The translations under genes and the position numbers were made by a program. A stretch of DNA of 64,000 nucleotides from Globodera rostochiensis. Its lineage: Eukaryota > Nematoda > Chromadorea > Rhabditida > Heteroderidae. Of the stretch, positions 1 through 13,052 are shown one piece after another. The notes under the pieces are model-generated. The model did not search any database. It was not told the DNA's origin and saw only the letters and a program-made list of their open reading frames with translations. Where the stretch lies: contig JAEVLN010000001.1 in assembly GCA_018350325.1 (NCBI GenBank), positions 4,431,254 to 4,495,253 on the forward strand, read 5' to 3'. Position 1 is the first letter of the stretch. The number at the start of each line of letters is the position of its first letter.

Positions 1-3000
1 CGACTCCCCGAAACTACGGTAGCTGTGCTTTGATGAGGATGGCCATTATTCTGAGACCGTTCTGCTGATAAAGACGTCGCGTCATCTCCATCCTCGTCGC
101 TTTCTTCATCTTCCCCTCCCCCCGCTTCTTCTTCCTCCACAATTTCCCATTTCTTCAAAATGGACTTCCTATAAAGCGACTTCGGAATGTTGTCCAATGC
201 TGAACGGACTTGGCCAATTCTGTCGAATCTGCGAAAACTCCTTTCGGATGGAGACGCAACAACGGAGTGGGAGAGGAACAGACAGAGCCTTCTGCACAAT
301 TCACTCATGAGCAAATTGCCCGACGAGTCCGAGCAGTACTTGTGCAAGAGCTGGTAATATTTGTTTTTTTTAACTAATCGGTCGCTTACCTCAATCAATC
401 GGACGCCCAAATTCGGTATAAAATGTTTTAAATCAAACAGCATATCAAAATTGATGATCAACAAGTCCATTTTTCCAATGAATTCGACCAATTGCTGTTC
501 GTCCCTTTTGTCCTTACGACGTTCAAAAGAGGTGAATCGTTCCACAAAACGATGTCCAAATTGGCCGGACTGGAAGAGGTCGGAGAGCAGTTCGGGTTGA
601 GTGATGAAGAAGAAGATGAACCCGGTTAAGTGTTCGAAATGCCAATTCGCTGGTCGAAAGTCTGCCGGAGCAAATGGAAGGAAGTCCAAGCAGTTCAGAC
701 GACAAAGTGTGTCCTCAACGAAGAATTTCTGCGAGCAATCGTCGGAAAATGAGAAATCATTTGGCGATGGGTCCGCTTCGCTATGTTCAGAAGCCACGGA
801 AGACATCACCGAATGATTGGATCCGCCACTTGCGCGGTTTGTTGAGTCGATTTTATGACTTTTGCCAACATTTCGAACATTATTTTGCCGTTGATGATGA
901 TGCCATGCAACTCGAGCAGACTTTTCAGGCACTCTTTCGTCTATCTGCTGAAAGCCGAGAAATTGAAGCAGTGCGATTGCTGCTAAATGCTTTTCGCTTT
1001 CGCACAGTTCAATGGTCGACGGGAAAGTTGCCCAGCTGTTATGAGGATGCTTTGGCGAAATGCCTCCGGCACAAATGGGCGAATTTCTGCAGAAAACGGA
1101 ACAATTGAAAGCTTATAATAATAATTACCTAACTTAGAACAATTAAATGTACTCCTCAAAGACTTTTTAACTATTTACTTGCCTAAGCGCAACTCTGTTC
1201 AGCATTTTGCCCACACTTTTTCGCCATTGATGCGTTGTGCCGTTGTGCATAAACGTTAAATTAGCGATAGAAATGATCAGTCGCCGGTGGTTTTTGTTTG
1301 AGTGATCAAGTTTGGAGATTTTGGGGATTAAAAGTGTACGGATCAGATCAGAGAACGTCGATCGAAGTTGATCGATAGGAAAGTGCTCAAAAAGTGTGTT
1401 GAGTACCTTAAATTGGTGAAAAATAAAATTATTGAAAGCAATTATTTTAGTTCCTTAACTTAATTAAAAGACTCGTTCATTCTATTCAGTTTTAGTAAGT
1501 GGCACCTGAACAGTGGTCGCGTTTGAGAAGGGGTTGTCGTTGTGGTAGAGGAACAGTGTCATGTGTTGCCGGAGAGACTGCTCCACCTTCGTGAGCAGAG
1601 AGATGTCGCCCGAGGGAAGGGACGGTGCGTGGAGGAGCACATTCAGCAGCACCTTCAGGCACAGATCGAACATCGGCGGGAAAGGGGCCGCCGGAGGGGG
1701 GGAAGAGGAGGACGGCACTTGGACGAGGAGGGCACTGTCGGAGGAGTGCATGGAGAACAACGGTTGCAGGAACAATTCGCTGCTGGACAACACAGCAGCA
1801 CCACAATCCGTCTCAAATGGGGAGAGAAGGCGAGCGTTTTGAGGTTGCTAAAACTAATAGGAGACCGTGGTCGTCTCCAGAAATCCCTGCACCACAATTT
1901 GTCGTGCCATCCGAGAGCCCTTAGGCCTTGGGACGGCATTTGGTGGGGAAAAAGCGATTGAAAGGAAGTGGAGAATGGCACGGCAGAATAAGTGCCGGAG
2001 TTTGGCGGGGTCGGGCACAATTTCTTGCAGGAAGTCGAGTACGGGCGAGTGTTGGAGGCAGCGGAAGAGAATGGACGCTTGGAAAGCCCAAAAGAGGGGG
2101 CAATGCCTTGGCCGATTGTCGCCTCCGTTCGGCCGATGCTTTTCAAATTGAACAATTACCGAAATTAGTCCAAATAGCTCAGGGCATATTAATCCAATTT
2201 CGGTAATTACCAGTCGGTCTCCGCCATAGTGGTCCAAAAGTTCGTGGACCAATTCAGATAATTTTGGCATCATTAATTTGAGAATAGACTGACGGTGGAG
2301 CCACGAACGAAGCCAATTAAGCTCGGGGTCAACGCTGGCCAACATGGCCAAAAAGCCCTCGGGGGACGGACCGCCGCCACCCCCAGTGCTTATTTCAGAC
2401 GTCAGCATTTCCATGAAACACTGAACAATTCGGCCAATGCTTTGCTGTTCAAAACTACGCCAAATCTGGGGGCAAAAGCAAAGAATCTTAAAAATAAAAA
2501 TTTTTAAAAATTTGATAAACATTAAAACTTGTCGAAAGAAATCGGCGAACGATCGTTTGTCATTGACACCCAAAGACGGACTTCGCATCACTCCATGGGC
2601 CACTCGAGACAAACATTTGGCACTTTTTAGCCAAATCGTTTCATTTGAACAATCTTCCAAAAGAAAGCATTTCAACAAAAACATTCATTTAAAATCAAAA
2701 TTGAACTCAGAATTCGAGCCAAAACGTGCACTGTGTCCTTGAAGAGTAAGGGAATCGGAAGAATCGCGTGCAAATGGCCAAGAAAAATTTCGAAGGCTTT
2801 TGACTTTGAGAAGGCAATGGGTGAAACTTTGGAATTAATTTGATCAGAAATTGAAGTGAAGCATTGGAAAATCACCAAAGTGAAGCTTCTGAATATTTGT
2901 CAGCCTTCGAATAGAAAAGAAATAAACATTAACAATTTGTGTCAGTCGGCTTCTGCTAAAAGTGAGCAAAACGCTCACCGAACACTCTGTTCCATCCCGT

Positions 3001-3925
3001 CCGAGCAGATCAGCCAAACCTTCAATCAAAAGTATGCAATTCCAACCCCCCGCCCAATCTCTGACAATGTTTTGCATTTCCTCTTCAGGCCATTCCTGCA
3101 TGGAATGCTCCAGAGAGAAAGAGCTAAGTTCAACCACAGCGCCGTGTTGTCCCTCCCCCTCCCCCTCCTTCACGCCAACGCCAAGTCCGTCTTTGTCTTC
3201 GTTGTCGTCGTCGTCGTCGCTGTGTCCATCGCCGTCAACAAAATCCATTGGTGGAAGGAGTGATAATTGAGAGGAAAATGTGTCGGCATTAAAACCATTC
3301 AAATGCTTTTGCGCGTGGAAACGGCCGGGAGGGTCCTAAATTTGGAAATAATCAATTAAAATGTTAAATTTTATGTTTTGCAAATTTTATTTGCACCTTT
3401 TTGCCTTTTTGGTTGTCCCTTTGCTTCCCAAGATGCCACAAACTTTGCACCAACTTTTTGCACTTTTCCAACAATTCGGCACGAAATGCGTTTAGACTAG
3501 GCGAACTTTTGACCAAATCATACGAAATTCGCTGAATTTTGCGTTGGGCCATTAGAGAACAAAAAGCGCCGGGGGATGGACTCGGAATTCGTCGCGACGA
3601 ACTTTCGCTGTCTGTGGGGTAAAATTCGGCCGGAAAAGTTTGTGTCGGGTTATTGCGCAGCTGACAATGAGACGATTTTGGATGAGACGGATTTAAGTCG
3701 ACAAGCGAATGTCTGGAGAAAACGAATCAAAAGAATTGCGCTCGGGGGGTTTTAAAGAATGGTCTCGATTTGTTCGGGAACTTACCGGACAATTTCGGCA
3801 TCAATTTCATGCCCAATAGCCTCAGCCAGTCGCTCCTCCAACATTTCCAAAAGCTCAGAACTCGCCGTCTCAGTTCGAATAAAAAGTTCTAACAATTCTC
3901 GTAGTCTGTTTTCCCCCCTGTCCAT
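1..3925 (-). CDS. Large unrecognised protein, 3' end beyond the window
   Basis: A minus-strand multi-exon gene that I cannot name. It starts at an ATG at 3923-3925, just after an acceptor that makes a leader intron likely. The first exon encodes a charged helix (begins MDRGENRLRELLEL). Later exons at about 3720-3390, 3320-2960, 2880-2690, 2660-2520 and 2460-2210 join in phase. They hold an acidic patch (a run of Asp near 3200) and leucine-rich helices that could be ARM/HEAT-like. From 1790 down to 1 the frame is open through three exons with good junctions. One uses a GC donor at 1181-1182 and an acceptor at 1087. The visible C-terminal part ends in a Glu/Asp-rich stretch (about 60-160). The junction near 1790-1880 is unresolved. 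More than 900 codons in all. Not recognised from memory; helical scaffold is a guess. Confidence 0.6.
1087..1182 (-). other. Candidate GC-AG intron
   Basis: On the minus strand the exon ending ...CTTAG is followed by GCAAGT, and the next exon follows CTGCAG. The phase (2 to 1) keeps a long open frame on both sides. The exon upstream, about 1183-1404, is open over 70 codons. No GT donor near here restores the frame. Confidence 0.55.
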
Positions 3926-4383
3926 TTACAATACGCACTGAAATTAATGAAATTAGGGATATGAAGACCGCCATTATCCGAGCAACGTTTGATGAATGTT
4001 CACAAAAGAATTGATGCAATGGCCAAACTTGGCCAAATTTCGACATGGTTACGGCAACAAAAGTAACGTCGTTGCTATGCACTCGAAAAATTTATCTAAA
4101 CGAAAACATTTCTTTAATTTTCGAAACGAAAACATTTTGAAATGAAACGAAAACATTTTTGAAATTCTCGAAACGAAAACATTAAAAATGAGAGATTCTT
4201 AGAATTTTGTGGCTGTCCCAGGATGGGCGCCGACGGAAATTTCGTACATTGAATCCGACACCCCCAACCCTGGTGTTGGCCTCTTGTTTCGGCCAATTTC
4301 CGACCCCGACCCGAATTTGAACAGTTTCAATTTTTAAAATTCACATTTAGTTCAAGCCTTTCCATTTCTTTGCTCTTTTAACG

Positions 4384-6313
4384 ATGATTTCGGCATCTTC
4401 CAAAACTTTTGCCCACCATTTTCTTTATAAAACACCAAAAATGCTTTTTGCTACGGCAGTTACGAGAAAAAGGTCAGTCTTTTGTGTTTATTGTAGACGT
4501 TTCATTTGAAAAAAGTTTGATTTTTATTTTAAGTTCCGGATGGTTTGGTAACGTGGAGTTGGGACCCCCGGATGCGGTCGCTTTTTTCGTTTTTGAAACT
4601 GTTAAATAAGATTTTTAGATTTTGGGCATAACCGAGGCGTACAAGCGGGACAACAACCCCAAAAAGGTTAACCTCGGAGTGGGCGCCTACAGAGATGATC
4701 AGGTTCTGTTTCGAAACAAAACAAAACAAATTTCGATCGTTTTATTATGCAAATAATTTAGGGGAAGCCGTTCGTGCTGCCGAGCGTAAGACAAGCCGAG
4801 CAGCAAATAATCGCCGCGCAATTAGACAAAGTATCACAACAATTCCAACTCAAAAATGCTTTTAACAAAATATTCTTTGTCAAACATTGACCCCCCCCCC
4901 CCTCTAGGAATATGCCGGGATCACCGGTTTGCCCGACTTCACTTCCAACGCCATCACTTTGGCACTCGGCGAGGACTCCGAAGTGCTTAAATCTAAGCGA
5001 AATGCGACGGTGCAGACCGTTTCCGGCACCGGGGCGTTGAGGACGGGCGCCGAATTTCTGGTGAGGAGGCCGTTCCGTTAATTAAACAAAATTCGAATTG
5101 TTTCAGTCCAAATGGTTTCCGAATCGCAAAATTATCTATCAGCCGGCGCCCACATGGGGGAATCACATCCCGGTGTTCAAGTAAGTTTTGTCGTATTTTT
5201 CATAAATTTGGTTTATATTTTTGTTTAGGTTTGCCGGGTTCGAAATCCAAAAATATCGCTATTATGACCCAAATACGTGCGGATTCGACGAGAAGGGCTG
5301 TTTGGAGGACATTCTTAAAATCCCCGACAATTCCATCATTTTGCTGCACGCGTGCGCCCACAACCCAACCGGGGTGGACCCAACCGTGGGTTTCCATATA
5401 AATTTGTACAAACATTTTATTGTGATTTTTTACTCTAAAAAACTATACAATAATATAAAAATGAAAACATTTTAATTAAATATTTGTCTGTTTAGCCCGA
5501 ACAATGGATAAAAATTGCGGAGGCTTGCAAGCGCCGCAATTTGTACGTCTTTTTTGACATGGCCTACCAGGGTTTTGCCACCGGCGACGTCAACAGAGAC
5601 GCCCACGCGGTTCGCTATTTCGTTGGGTCCGGACATAACATTTGCCTGGCGCAATCATTCGCCAAAAACATGGGCCTTTACGGTGGGAAGCCGTAGAAAT
5701 TAATTACCTAATTAAGGTAGGTCTTTTAAATGATTTGATGAATTTGAGCGCTAAACAGGCGAACGAGTGGGTGCTTACACCGTGGTCTGCCAGGATCAGG
5801 ACGAAGCTGCCCGAGTGATGTCCCAAATAAAGATTCTGATCCGTCCGATGATCTCCAATCCGCCCATCCATGGCGCGCGGATTGCCTCAAAAATTTTGTC
5901 GGACCCAAAGTTGCGTCAGCAATGGTCGGTGGTGGCGACCAGCGAATTTTTGAAGTCCCGGTTTTATTTTAAAGGCTCGTCGATGTGAAGGGAATGGCTG
6001 ATCGGATCATTACAATGCGAACCCAACTCCGGGATCTGCTTTCCAAGGCCGGCTCCAAACGCAATTGGGACCACATTGTCAATCAAATTGGCATGTTCTG
6101 CTTCACCGGGATTAGTCCAGAACAGGTCTGCCAGTAATTGTTTGTTTTGTTTAATTGAGTTCGGAATTATTCCGTTTTTGAATCTTTCAGGTCGATCGGC
6201 TCACTAACGAATACAGCATTTATTTGACACGGGATGGACGGATTTCAGTGGCCGGAATTTCTTCTAAAAATATCGAATATTTGGCCAATGCACTGCACGA
6301 AGTGACGAAATGA
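4384..6313 (+). CDS. GOT2: Aspartate aminotransferase, mitochondrial
   Basis: PLP enzyme interconverting aspartate and 2-oxoglutarate with oxaloacetate and glutamate; part of the malate-aspartate shuttle. About ten exons join in phase to cover the whole family length. Landmarks: [10 protein letters not shown] (exon at 4620-4700), [11 protein letters not shown] (about 5010), [11 protein letters not shown] (5150), [12 protein letters not shown] (5350), [13 protein letters not shown] (5560), and the PLP lysine in [16 protein letters not shown], split by an intron at about 5685-5757. The end is [12 protein letters not shown]...EVTK then TGA at 6311-6313. The first exon reads MISASSKT... with a second ATG at 4441 giving [11 protein letters not shown], a basic presequence; it is followed by [14 protein letters not shown], matching the mitochondrial rather than the cytosolic isoform. 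The start could be 4384 or 4441 (same frame). The intron at about 4880 contains a run of 14 C. Confidence 0.95.
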
Positions 6314-6720
6314 GTGTCGCGTCGAATGAAGCGTTAAATGGGACCCTTTTTTTGACGGTGCTTTAATAACGACCAATGTATTAAAAAATAGACGGTTTTC
6401 TGAAGTATTCGAACTAGAGACCGGTAAAATACTCTCGCGAACTCGGTCTTTTGTACTACTAATTGTGATTTGATTGATAGGCTTTTTGCATATTATTTTT
6501 TCACATAGAATTCAGAAGAAACATTTTCAAGTGGAATGTGTGAAACTTAAGCAAGAAGAGGTCATATCAAATCTCAGATTTATCGAATCAATTCTAAATA
6601 AAAGTGTGATACATTCACATGGGTTTTTCTGCGTTTTGAATGATGTCAAAACAAAAAAGAAGACATAGAAATGGCGCAGGAGATCGACGAACTATTATAG
6701 CCGGACTGATTTTGTCGCTT
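6314..6720. other. Intergenic, convergent 3' flanks
   Basis: Between the convergent aminotransferase and CX-protein genes. AT-rich, with no supported coding exon. An open frame at 6474-6668 has no family likeness and no splice support. Confidence 0.4.
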
Positions 6721-9013
6721 CTATGCTGATGTGTAGAGAAATCCGTTGTTCACGGGGTAAGGCGGCGGCGGGCCTCCTTCATTTGGCGGTGCCGAAGTTG
6801 AGTAACTTACTGGAATGGGGGAACCTAACAAAAAGTCGGATTAATGGGCGTTTTGGTTGCTGGATATCGACACATTCATATTATTGGCGCCTTTACTGTA
6901 CCAAATAATGTAGCGCCCTATTCGAAAATAAAATTTTGTTTTTATAAAACTAAAAAACCCTGCACCCCTAACTCGTCACAAACACTCACCATTTCCCTGT
7001 TGGTATTTCGCCCGTTCTTCAGCTTCCACGTCGTTTTCGCGCTTTTTATCGTAAAGACGCTTGAGAATACACACCGCACACAAACCCAAAAGCAGCAACA
7101 GAAAAATGGTACTGAAATGGGGGAAAATTATATAAAAATTCGGGCGCAAAACGGTCGAGGAATGGAGTTGAAGGAGCCGCCCGCCAGATCGGACCGCAAA
7201 TTCTTTTCTTTCAATAAACAAAAAGAACATCTCAAGAATGGCTCTTTTCGAAAACTCATATTTCGAGACCAAAAAGTTCACATCGAGTCAAAACCTTGAC
7301 AAATTTATTCATGGCATCCAGATAGAAAAGAGTTAATGGCCAAGAAAAAATGGCAATTAAAAGGGTTAGAATTATTTTCACAGCGGTTAATTTTTGTATC
7401 TCATTACCGCTTAAGCCTTTCGCCGAGAGTTTTGCTTTCAGTTTTCGAGACGTTCTAACACAGACTAACGCTTATATTTCGTGGCCTAATTTTGCTGACG
7501 TGCTCATTTGTCAAAACGATAATAAAATGCAAAATAAATCGCTGTGTTATTTAAAAATGTGACGAAACCGGAAATTCTGAAGGGATAGGGTCAAAAATGG
7601 ATCAGAACAGCCATCGCGCGGAAACGATAAGCAACAAAAGTGGTGGCAAAATCCAAGAGGCATACCCTGCTCCGATCCCCGGCCGCGAGTTCCAATAACC
7701 ACCGCCATAACCCCCGCCGCCACCACCACCGGGACAGCACTCGTAGCCACAACATTGCTAAAAATGGCAATTTTAATGAATTAATTCAGGTCCAAAAATG
7801 GCATTCCCCCACGGGCTTACCTCGTTGTAATTGCACGACCAGACAATATCTTTGGGCCGCGTTTGACCGCCCGGCAAATAGACATTGCCAAACTGTGGGT
7901 CCGACGAATCCACCGGCATTCGACACATCGTTCGGCCGGAAGCCGTTCCGCCGGGATAGTATTGGGACCCCCAATAGTAGTCTCGACCACCCCAACTGAA
8001 AGAATAATACGGAGGTTTAACTAAATGTTTATTTCCTCAATCGAAATCCTGACATTATTCTCGTATTTCCCCCCCCCCTAATTTGTAAGTAAAAGAATAA
8101 AAAAAAAACCCCTTAATAATGCAATTCCTTACCGCATTGGCGCGGCAACCGAACGAATAATGGCTTTTCCCGCCTCATAAGCAATAACACCGGCAGCGGC
8201 ACCAATGACCATATTTTTGAAAGTGCTCGCACGCGAATTAGAGCCAATTCCGCTCCCACGAGAAAAACTAAAAACAGGCAAATATTAGCCAAAGTTTTAT
8301 GGTCAAATGAATTCTAAAAAACTAATTTTTACGCTCTTAAAGCTTGAAATTGTCATAAATGACCGCAAAAAAATCAAAAAGGGTAATCGCCAATGATTAC
8401 TCCTAATGAAAACCGGTCTTGCCTCGACGTTCGATATCCGCCGCCTCCGAATGTGCCTGTGCCGTGTTTGCTGGACGTGCCAAACCCTCCGCCAGTGCGT
8501 CCTAAGTTCGGCTGTTGTGCCATTCCCCCACCGGTTCCAATTCCCCCACTCCGACTGCCAACGCCGAACTGTCCACCGCCTCCACCACGACTCGCTGAGC
8601 CAGCACGAGCCGCCGACGCCCCTCTGGGACGGTTAAAAGGGTGTAATTGCATCTTTTGATAGGGGTCTAACCCTTTGAAAAGTGATTTTTGGTACTATTT
8701 GCAGGCATTTAGGATTTTGCCTTAGGGGTCGAAAAAATGGATTTTTAGGGGATGTTTTTCCCGTTCATTTTTGTTGAGGAATTTTATTTGAATACGCTCT
8801 TTATGTATTTATTAACTAAATTCATCATTAATGTCAATTACCTGCTGCCGAACCCTCCCCTGGAAAAAGGCAAATGTTTATTTTATGTCTTTCAAAGCGC
8901 CAGTGACAAAACCTTCCAAAGCCTCCGCCTCTCCCACCGCCACGCTTCCCAACAATGCCCGCCGAACAAAGCAAAAGAAACAGCAAAATCACTTTGAAAT
9001 TGTCTGCTCGCAT
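6721..9013 (-). CDS. CX-module glycine-rich type I membrane protein
   Basis: Minus-strand gene of about eight exons. Exon 1 starts at the ATG at 9011-9013 and gives a signal peptide (FKVILLFLLLCSAGIVG). Gly/Arg/Ser-rich exons follow (8890-8850 and 8620-8420). Then FKNMVIGAAAGVIAYEAGKAIIR (about 8240-8150). The CX module comes next: GRDYYWGSQYYPGG...MCRMPV...DPQFGNVYLPGG...VWSCNYNE, and in the next exon QCCGYECCPGG. The cysteine spacing and the aromatic GRDYYW start match the nematode CX domain. A transmembrane exon follows at about 7110-7080 (TIFLLLLLGLCAVCIL), then a charged cytoplasmic stretch and a Pro-rich tail ending NNGFLYTSA. Stop TAG at 6721-6723. All junctions are in phase. Function unknown; cell-surface location inferred. 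A paralogue lies at 24875-26771. Confidence 0.85.
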
Positions 9014-9140
9014 TTATGTGAATGTGTTTTTATTATATGTCGGGATTTTCTCTAAATCGTAACATTTTTTAATTACACTCAAAAGTGTTAGAAATTTAAA
9101 AAATAGGGAGGGGGGGGGAGGCTTTGCATGGACGGAGGAG

Positions 9141-9499
9141 GACGATTCGTTCCCGGCCGATTCGTTCACCCCCGATTCGTTCCCCTTTTCAGAAGTTTTT
9201 TCGTTATAACTTCTTTCAAGTCTAACCAAATCAAACATTTTCGATATCATTCGAAAGCTTACAACTAGTCGAAGCTTACAAAAGCAAAAGCTAAGCGATT
9301 GGCCAAATTTCAAAAAATTTATGGCCAATTGTGGCCAAAAAAACGGTTTCTGGCCATAACTTTTTTGAGATTTGGCCAATCGCTTAGCTTTTGCTTTTGA
9401 AAGCTTCTACTAGAAAAATGTTTGATTTGGTTAGCTTTGAAAGAAGTTATAACGAAAAAACTTTTGAAAAGAGAACGAATCGGCCGGGAACGAATCGTC
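9141..9499. mobile_element. Foldback (MITE-like) element with perfect 27-bp termini
   Basis: The first 27 bases (9141-9167, beginning GACGATTCGTTCCCGG) are the exact reverse complement of 9473-9499. Inside, the arms keep pairing imperfectly: AGAAGTTTTTTCGTTATAAC at 9191 against its complement near 9450, and AGCTAAGCGATTGGCCAAAT at 9289 against its complement near 9370. It has no coding capacity. Related internal sequence appears at 41090-41470 and near 60240-60330, so this is a dispersed family. Confidence 0.8.
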
Positions 9500-9989
9500 T
9501 TTTTACCCTTTGCATCAACAACAAAACAACTAAAAATGTGAGAGAGAAGAACCAAAACAAAGCTAATTCAATCAATAAATTAAAAAAGAGAAAAAGATTC
9601 GGTTGCTCAATGACGTTTCATCTAATCATTAGTGCACCTCCCACCAATTGGAAAAACAACAATTTTTTGATCATATGTACACTTTAGCAAAAAGCCGATC
9701 ATTGAAACACTGCTTGCTAGCAACGTTGAAATGGATTTTACACCATAAAGTAATTAAAATTGTATATTTTATTGGAAAAGAGATATAAATACTGTATTCC
9801 GTGATTTGCAATTTTGATACCGTATTCCATGTTTTGAAAATGGTAAGGGCACATCCCCGCCATGCACCCGACGCCCTAATTTCGTTAATTTAGTCTTAAA
9901 ATCATCAAAAAGTCTATGCGACGTCGCAGTAAATTAGTGGGGCTGATAAAAAAAATATTATATGACACTTTTGCACTCTAAGGTACAAT

Positions 9990-12792
9990 TTATGAGCTTA
10001 TAATGGCTGTAAAAATGAACAAAACGATCATTAAGTCGAAATAAGCGAATTCCGTCCACCCTAATGCCATCCCCTTTCGCCGCACAAATTGGGTAAAGCC
10101 TCGAGAATGTCCCCGGACGAGTCGTTCGACGGCGAACACTCCTTCATCAATCGCTGGCATTGGCCGGTCCATGAACAGTTCCCGAACGTTCTTGGCTCGA
10201 GCCACGGTTTCTGGCCTCGAGACCACCTCAAAAAAACAGAAACTAAGAAATAAACAACAAAAAAAGTGATTTCAGAGGCCGGTAATGCTTTTTCAAATGA
10301 CTTGCATTGTAAATTGTGTTAAAAAGACTTTCTTCGTCAAAACTAAATTTGTTGATAACTGAGGCGATGTTCAACTTCAGCAGTAAATGTGCGGTATGAG
10401 ACTAAAAAATAAAACTAAGCCAAACAGAAATTATTTTTGACTTGTTCTGCATATATTGGCATCACAATAAGCGGAACTCCGGCACACATTCCCTCGCGAA
10501 TGCTAATAAAAATAAATTAAATTTTATTATTAATAGAAATTAGTGAATAAAATGCCTTTTATTTCCTCCATGAGTAATGAATGCTTTTATGCTACGATGA
10601 GCAAGAATTTCAAGTTGAGGTGCCCAATTGACCATAAGTACGGTAGTGCTCAGACTGAACTGAATGCTTTATGAATTTTAAAATTTTAAAAAATAACTTT
10701 TCTGGCACTGTGCATTCGTTGCATACAAAAATAATACGGTATTCCGTTAGTCGCAGGAAAGTGGCGATAAATATCGCAAGAAAATGTTTGGGTGCATATT
10801 TCCAATCGATGTGCGTACCAAAAGCTATGTAAATTGTGCCTAAAATACTTTAATTAATTAATGAGAATTATTTAAATCGCATATCTTTGGAGTTCGAGCC
10901 CTCCATGAACTGCTTGAACTTGAGGGGAAGTGCTGACGGGTCTTTGGGTGCTTTGCAATGCGCCCCCACACTAATCGTGTCTACTCCAGCTTCATTTAAA
11001 TAATAAAGAAAATTATTTTTTTTAATCAAATAAAAATGTTTACTGGCCACTGGCAACCCAAGTCTGTCAATATTGTCGTGTAAGAACAATTGACTTCGCC
11101 AGTAGAATTCAGACCAACTGAAGTTTGGCACTCCGAATTTGGCTATATTTGACATCAAAAGATTAATTGCTAAATTTGAAATTAATTAAAAGGCAAATTA
11201 AAACAAAAATTACCCACAAAATCGACCGCCACAGCCTCTTGGAAAATTTCATAAAGCGCATAAATTCGATGAATAAAACGGTCGGCTGAGAACACATCGG
11301 CGGCATCGGTCGGATACACCGGAGAAATTGTCGGGCGTCCAACCCAACATTGACCTTTTAAAGCATTTAAATTAAGGCTTAAGACCTTTTAAAGCATTTC
11401 CATTTTAACTTTAAATTAAGGCTTAAGACCTTTTAAAGCATTTAAATTAAGGCTTAAGACCTTTTAAAGCATTTCCATTTTAAAAATTAAGGCTTAAGAC
11501 CTTTTAAAGCATTTCCATTTTAAAAATTAAGGCTTAAGACCTTTTAAAGCATTTAAATTAAGGCTTAAGACCTTTTAAAGCATTTCCATTTTAACTTTAA
11601 ATTAAGGCTTAAGACCTTTTAAAGCATTTCCATTTTAACTTTAAATTAAGGCTTAAGACCTTTTAAAGCATTTCCATTTTAACTTTAAATTAAGGCTTAA
11701 GACCTTTTAAAGCATTTCCATTTTAACTTTAAATTAAGGCTTAATAATCCCCCCCCCCTCCCACCGGTGCTTCTGATAGAAATGTGCGTGTTCAGCGCGG
11801 ATTGTGCCGTTGCGTACACCACAATGTGCGGTTCCCTACCCCTGCGGGAAGAATGCCAGAGGCGATGGCTTAGGGTAGAAAAGGCGAAGCCGAACGACCA
11901 GAAGAGGTCGTCCACCACAATCACATCCCAATCCGAGTTCAACACCTCCACGACCTGCAAAAGATTCCCGAACGAATTCATTGAAATAGTAATTACTCTA
12001 ATATTTTTAATATTCTTTTGTATTGTAAATGATTTGCACAATAAAATGACTTGTTGGCTGTGATTTTGCATCAGAAGCCCAAGTTCGTAATCACAACCCG
12101 CATAAAGCTGAGTTAAATCGGCAGCTGTTAGACGTTTAGTCCAAACGTTTTGAGCAAATTGTCGTTTTGACTGAATTAGTGAAAACAATTTTTAATTTTT
12201 ATTAAAATATTAAATCGACATCTTATGGCCTATGTAACGACAAACAGCAGCACCTTCTCATCAATATGATGCTTAGGAAGTTGGGCCCGAATATGGCGAA
12301 TTGCCGGACTCTGATCTGTCGCATAAATTGTGTCCAAAACGGACACATTATTTCCCTGACTTTCTAGCCTAAATTTCAAAAATAAAAACGAATAAAATAA
12401 CGAACGGGTCGCGGCTCATTTGGGCGCTTATATTAAACAATCTCTCAAGCAATTTTAAATCAAAAATGCTTATAAATCGCTTATATTCCCAACAAATTCA
12501 TAAAATGCTTTCTTTTCATTTATATTTCAGAGATCCGCTGATTTGATTTCGGTCTTTCTTTTTAATATGCCAAATAAAATTAATTTAAAAAGACATAGCC
12601 GCCCAATTTGATCGCCCAATTTGAGCGCCCAATAAATTTATACCTTTGCATCATTGGAAGCATTGAATGGAAATGGCTTCCCTTGTCATGGAAAAAGGTA
12701 AACAAAATATTCGCACAACGGCAATTTCCGATTGAAATTAAAAAGAAAAAAAGTCCAAAAATTAATCTTTGGAGCATAGCCAAAGCCGCCAT
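9990..12792 (-). CDS. UDP-glycosyltransferase (UGT family), secretory membrane enzyme
   Basis: Transfers sugar from a UDP-sugar to small lipophilic acceptors, in the ER lumen; used in nematodes for detoxification and lipid or hormone conjugation. The ATG at 12790-12792 gives a signal peptide (LIFGLFFFLISIGNCRC), then ANILFTFFHDKGSHFHSM, the usual N-terminal strand with the acceptor histidine. Later exons: LPKHHIDEK region (12370-12230), SDWDVIVVDDLFW (about 11930), FGVPNFSWSEFYWRSQ (about 11120). The UGT signature is in the exon at about 10660-10560 (VNWAPQLEILAHRSIKAFITHGGNK) and continues in the next (SIREGMCAGVPLIVMP). The last exon ends with a C-terminal membrane helix (FDLMIVLFIFTAIISS) and stop at 9990-9992. 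One intron holds the minisatellite at 11347-11745. Full length by family standard. Confidence 0.88.
11347..11745. repeat. Minisatellite inside a UGT intron
   Basis: Tandem units built from AAGGCTTAAGACCTTTTAAAGCATTT with variable fillers (TCCATTTTAAC), giving unit lengths of about 32, 41 and 45 bp, roughly nine to ten units. Each unit contains the palindrome AAGGCTTAAGACCTT. It ends at a C-run (11749-11760) beside an exon. Confidence 0.9.
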
Positions 12793-13052
12793 ATTTATGG
12801 CTAAATAAAACAGCAAAATAATTTTATTATTATTTAATAATCTCAAAAAATGAAAGAAATATTTGGCCCTTTTCACATTCATTAACCGGAATGAATAGCA
12901 GGAATAGAGCAGCTTATCAACAAACAGCCGATAATGTCACAATTTAAATGATAACGAAAAATGAATTTTGTAGACGACAAAAAACAAACAAAATGAGGGA
13001 ATGTCAGTCAAATAACCGACTGCTGAAAGTGAATAAATGAATGGAATGGTAC

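Noticed and set aside
674..1108. 144-codon plus-strand frame
   Set aside because: The minus strand here is open over a longer stretch and joins in phase to neighbouring exons; the plus frame is its shadow.
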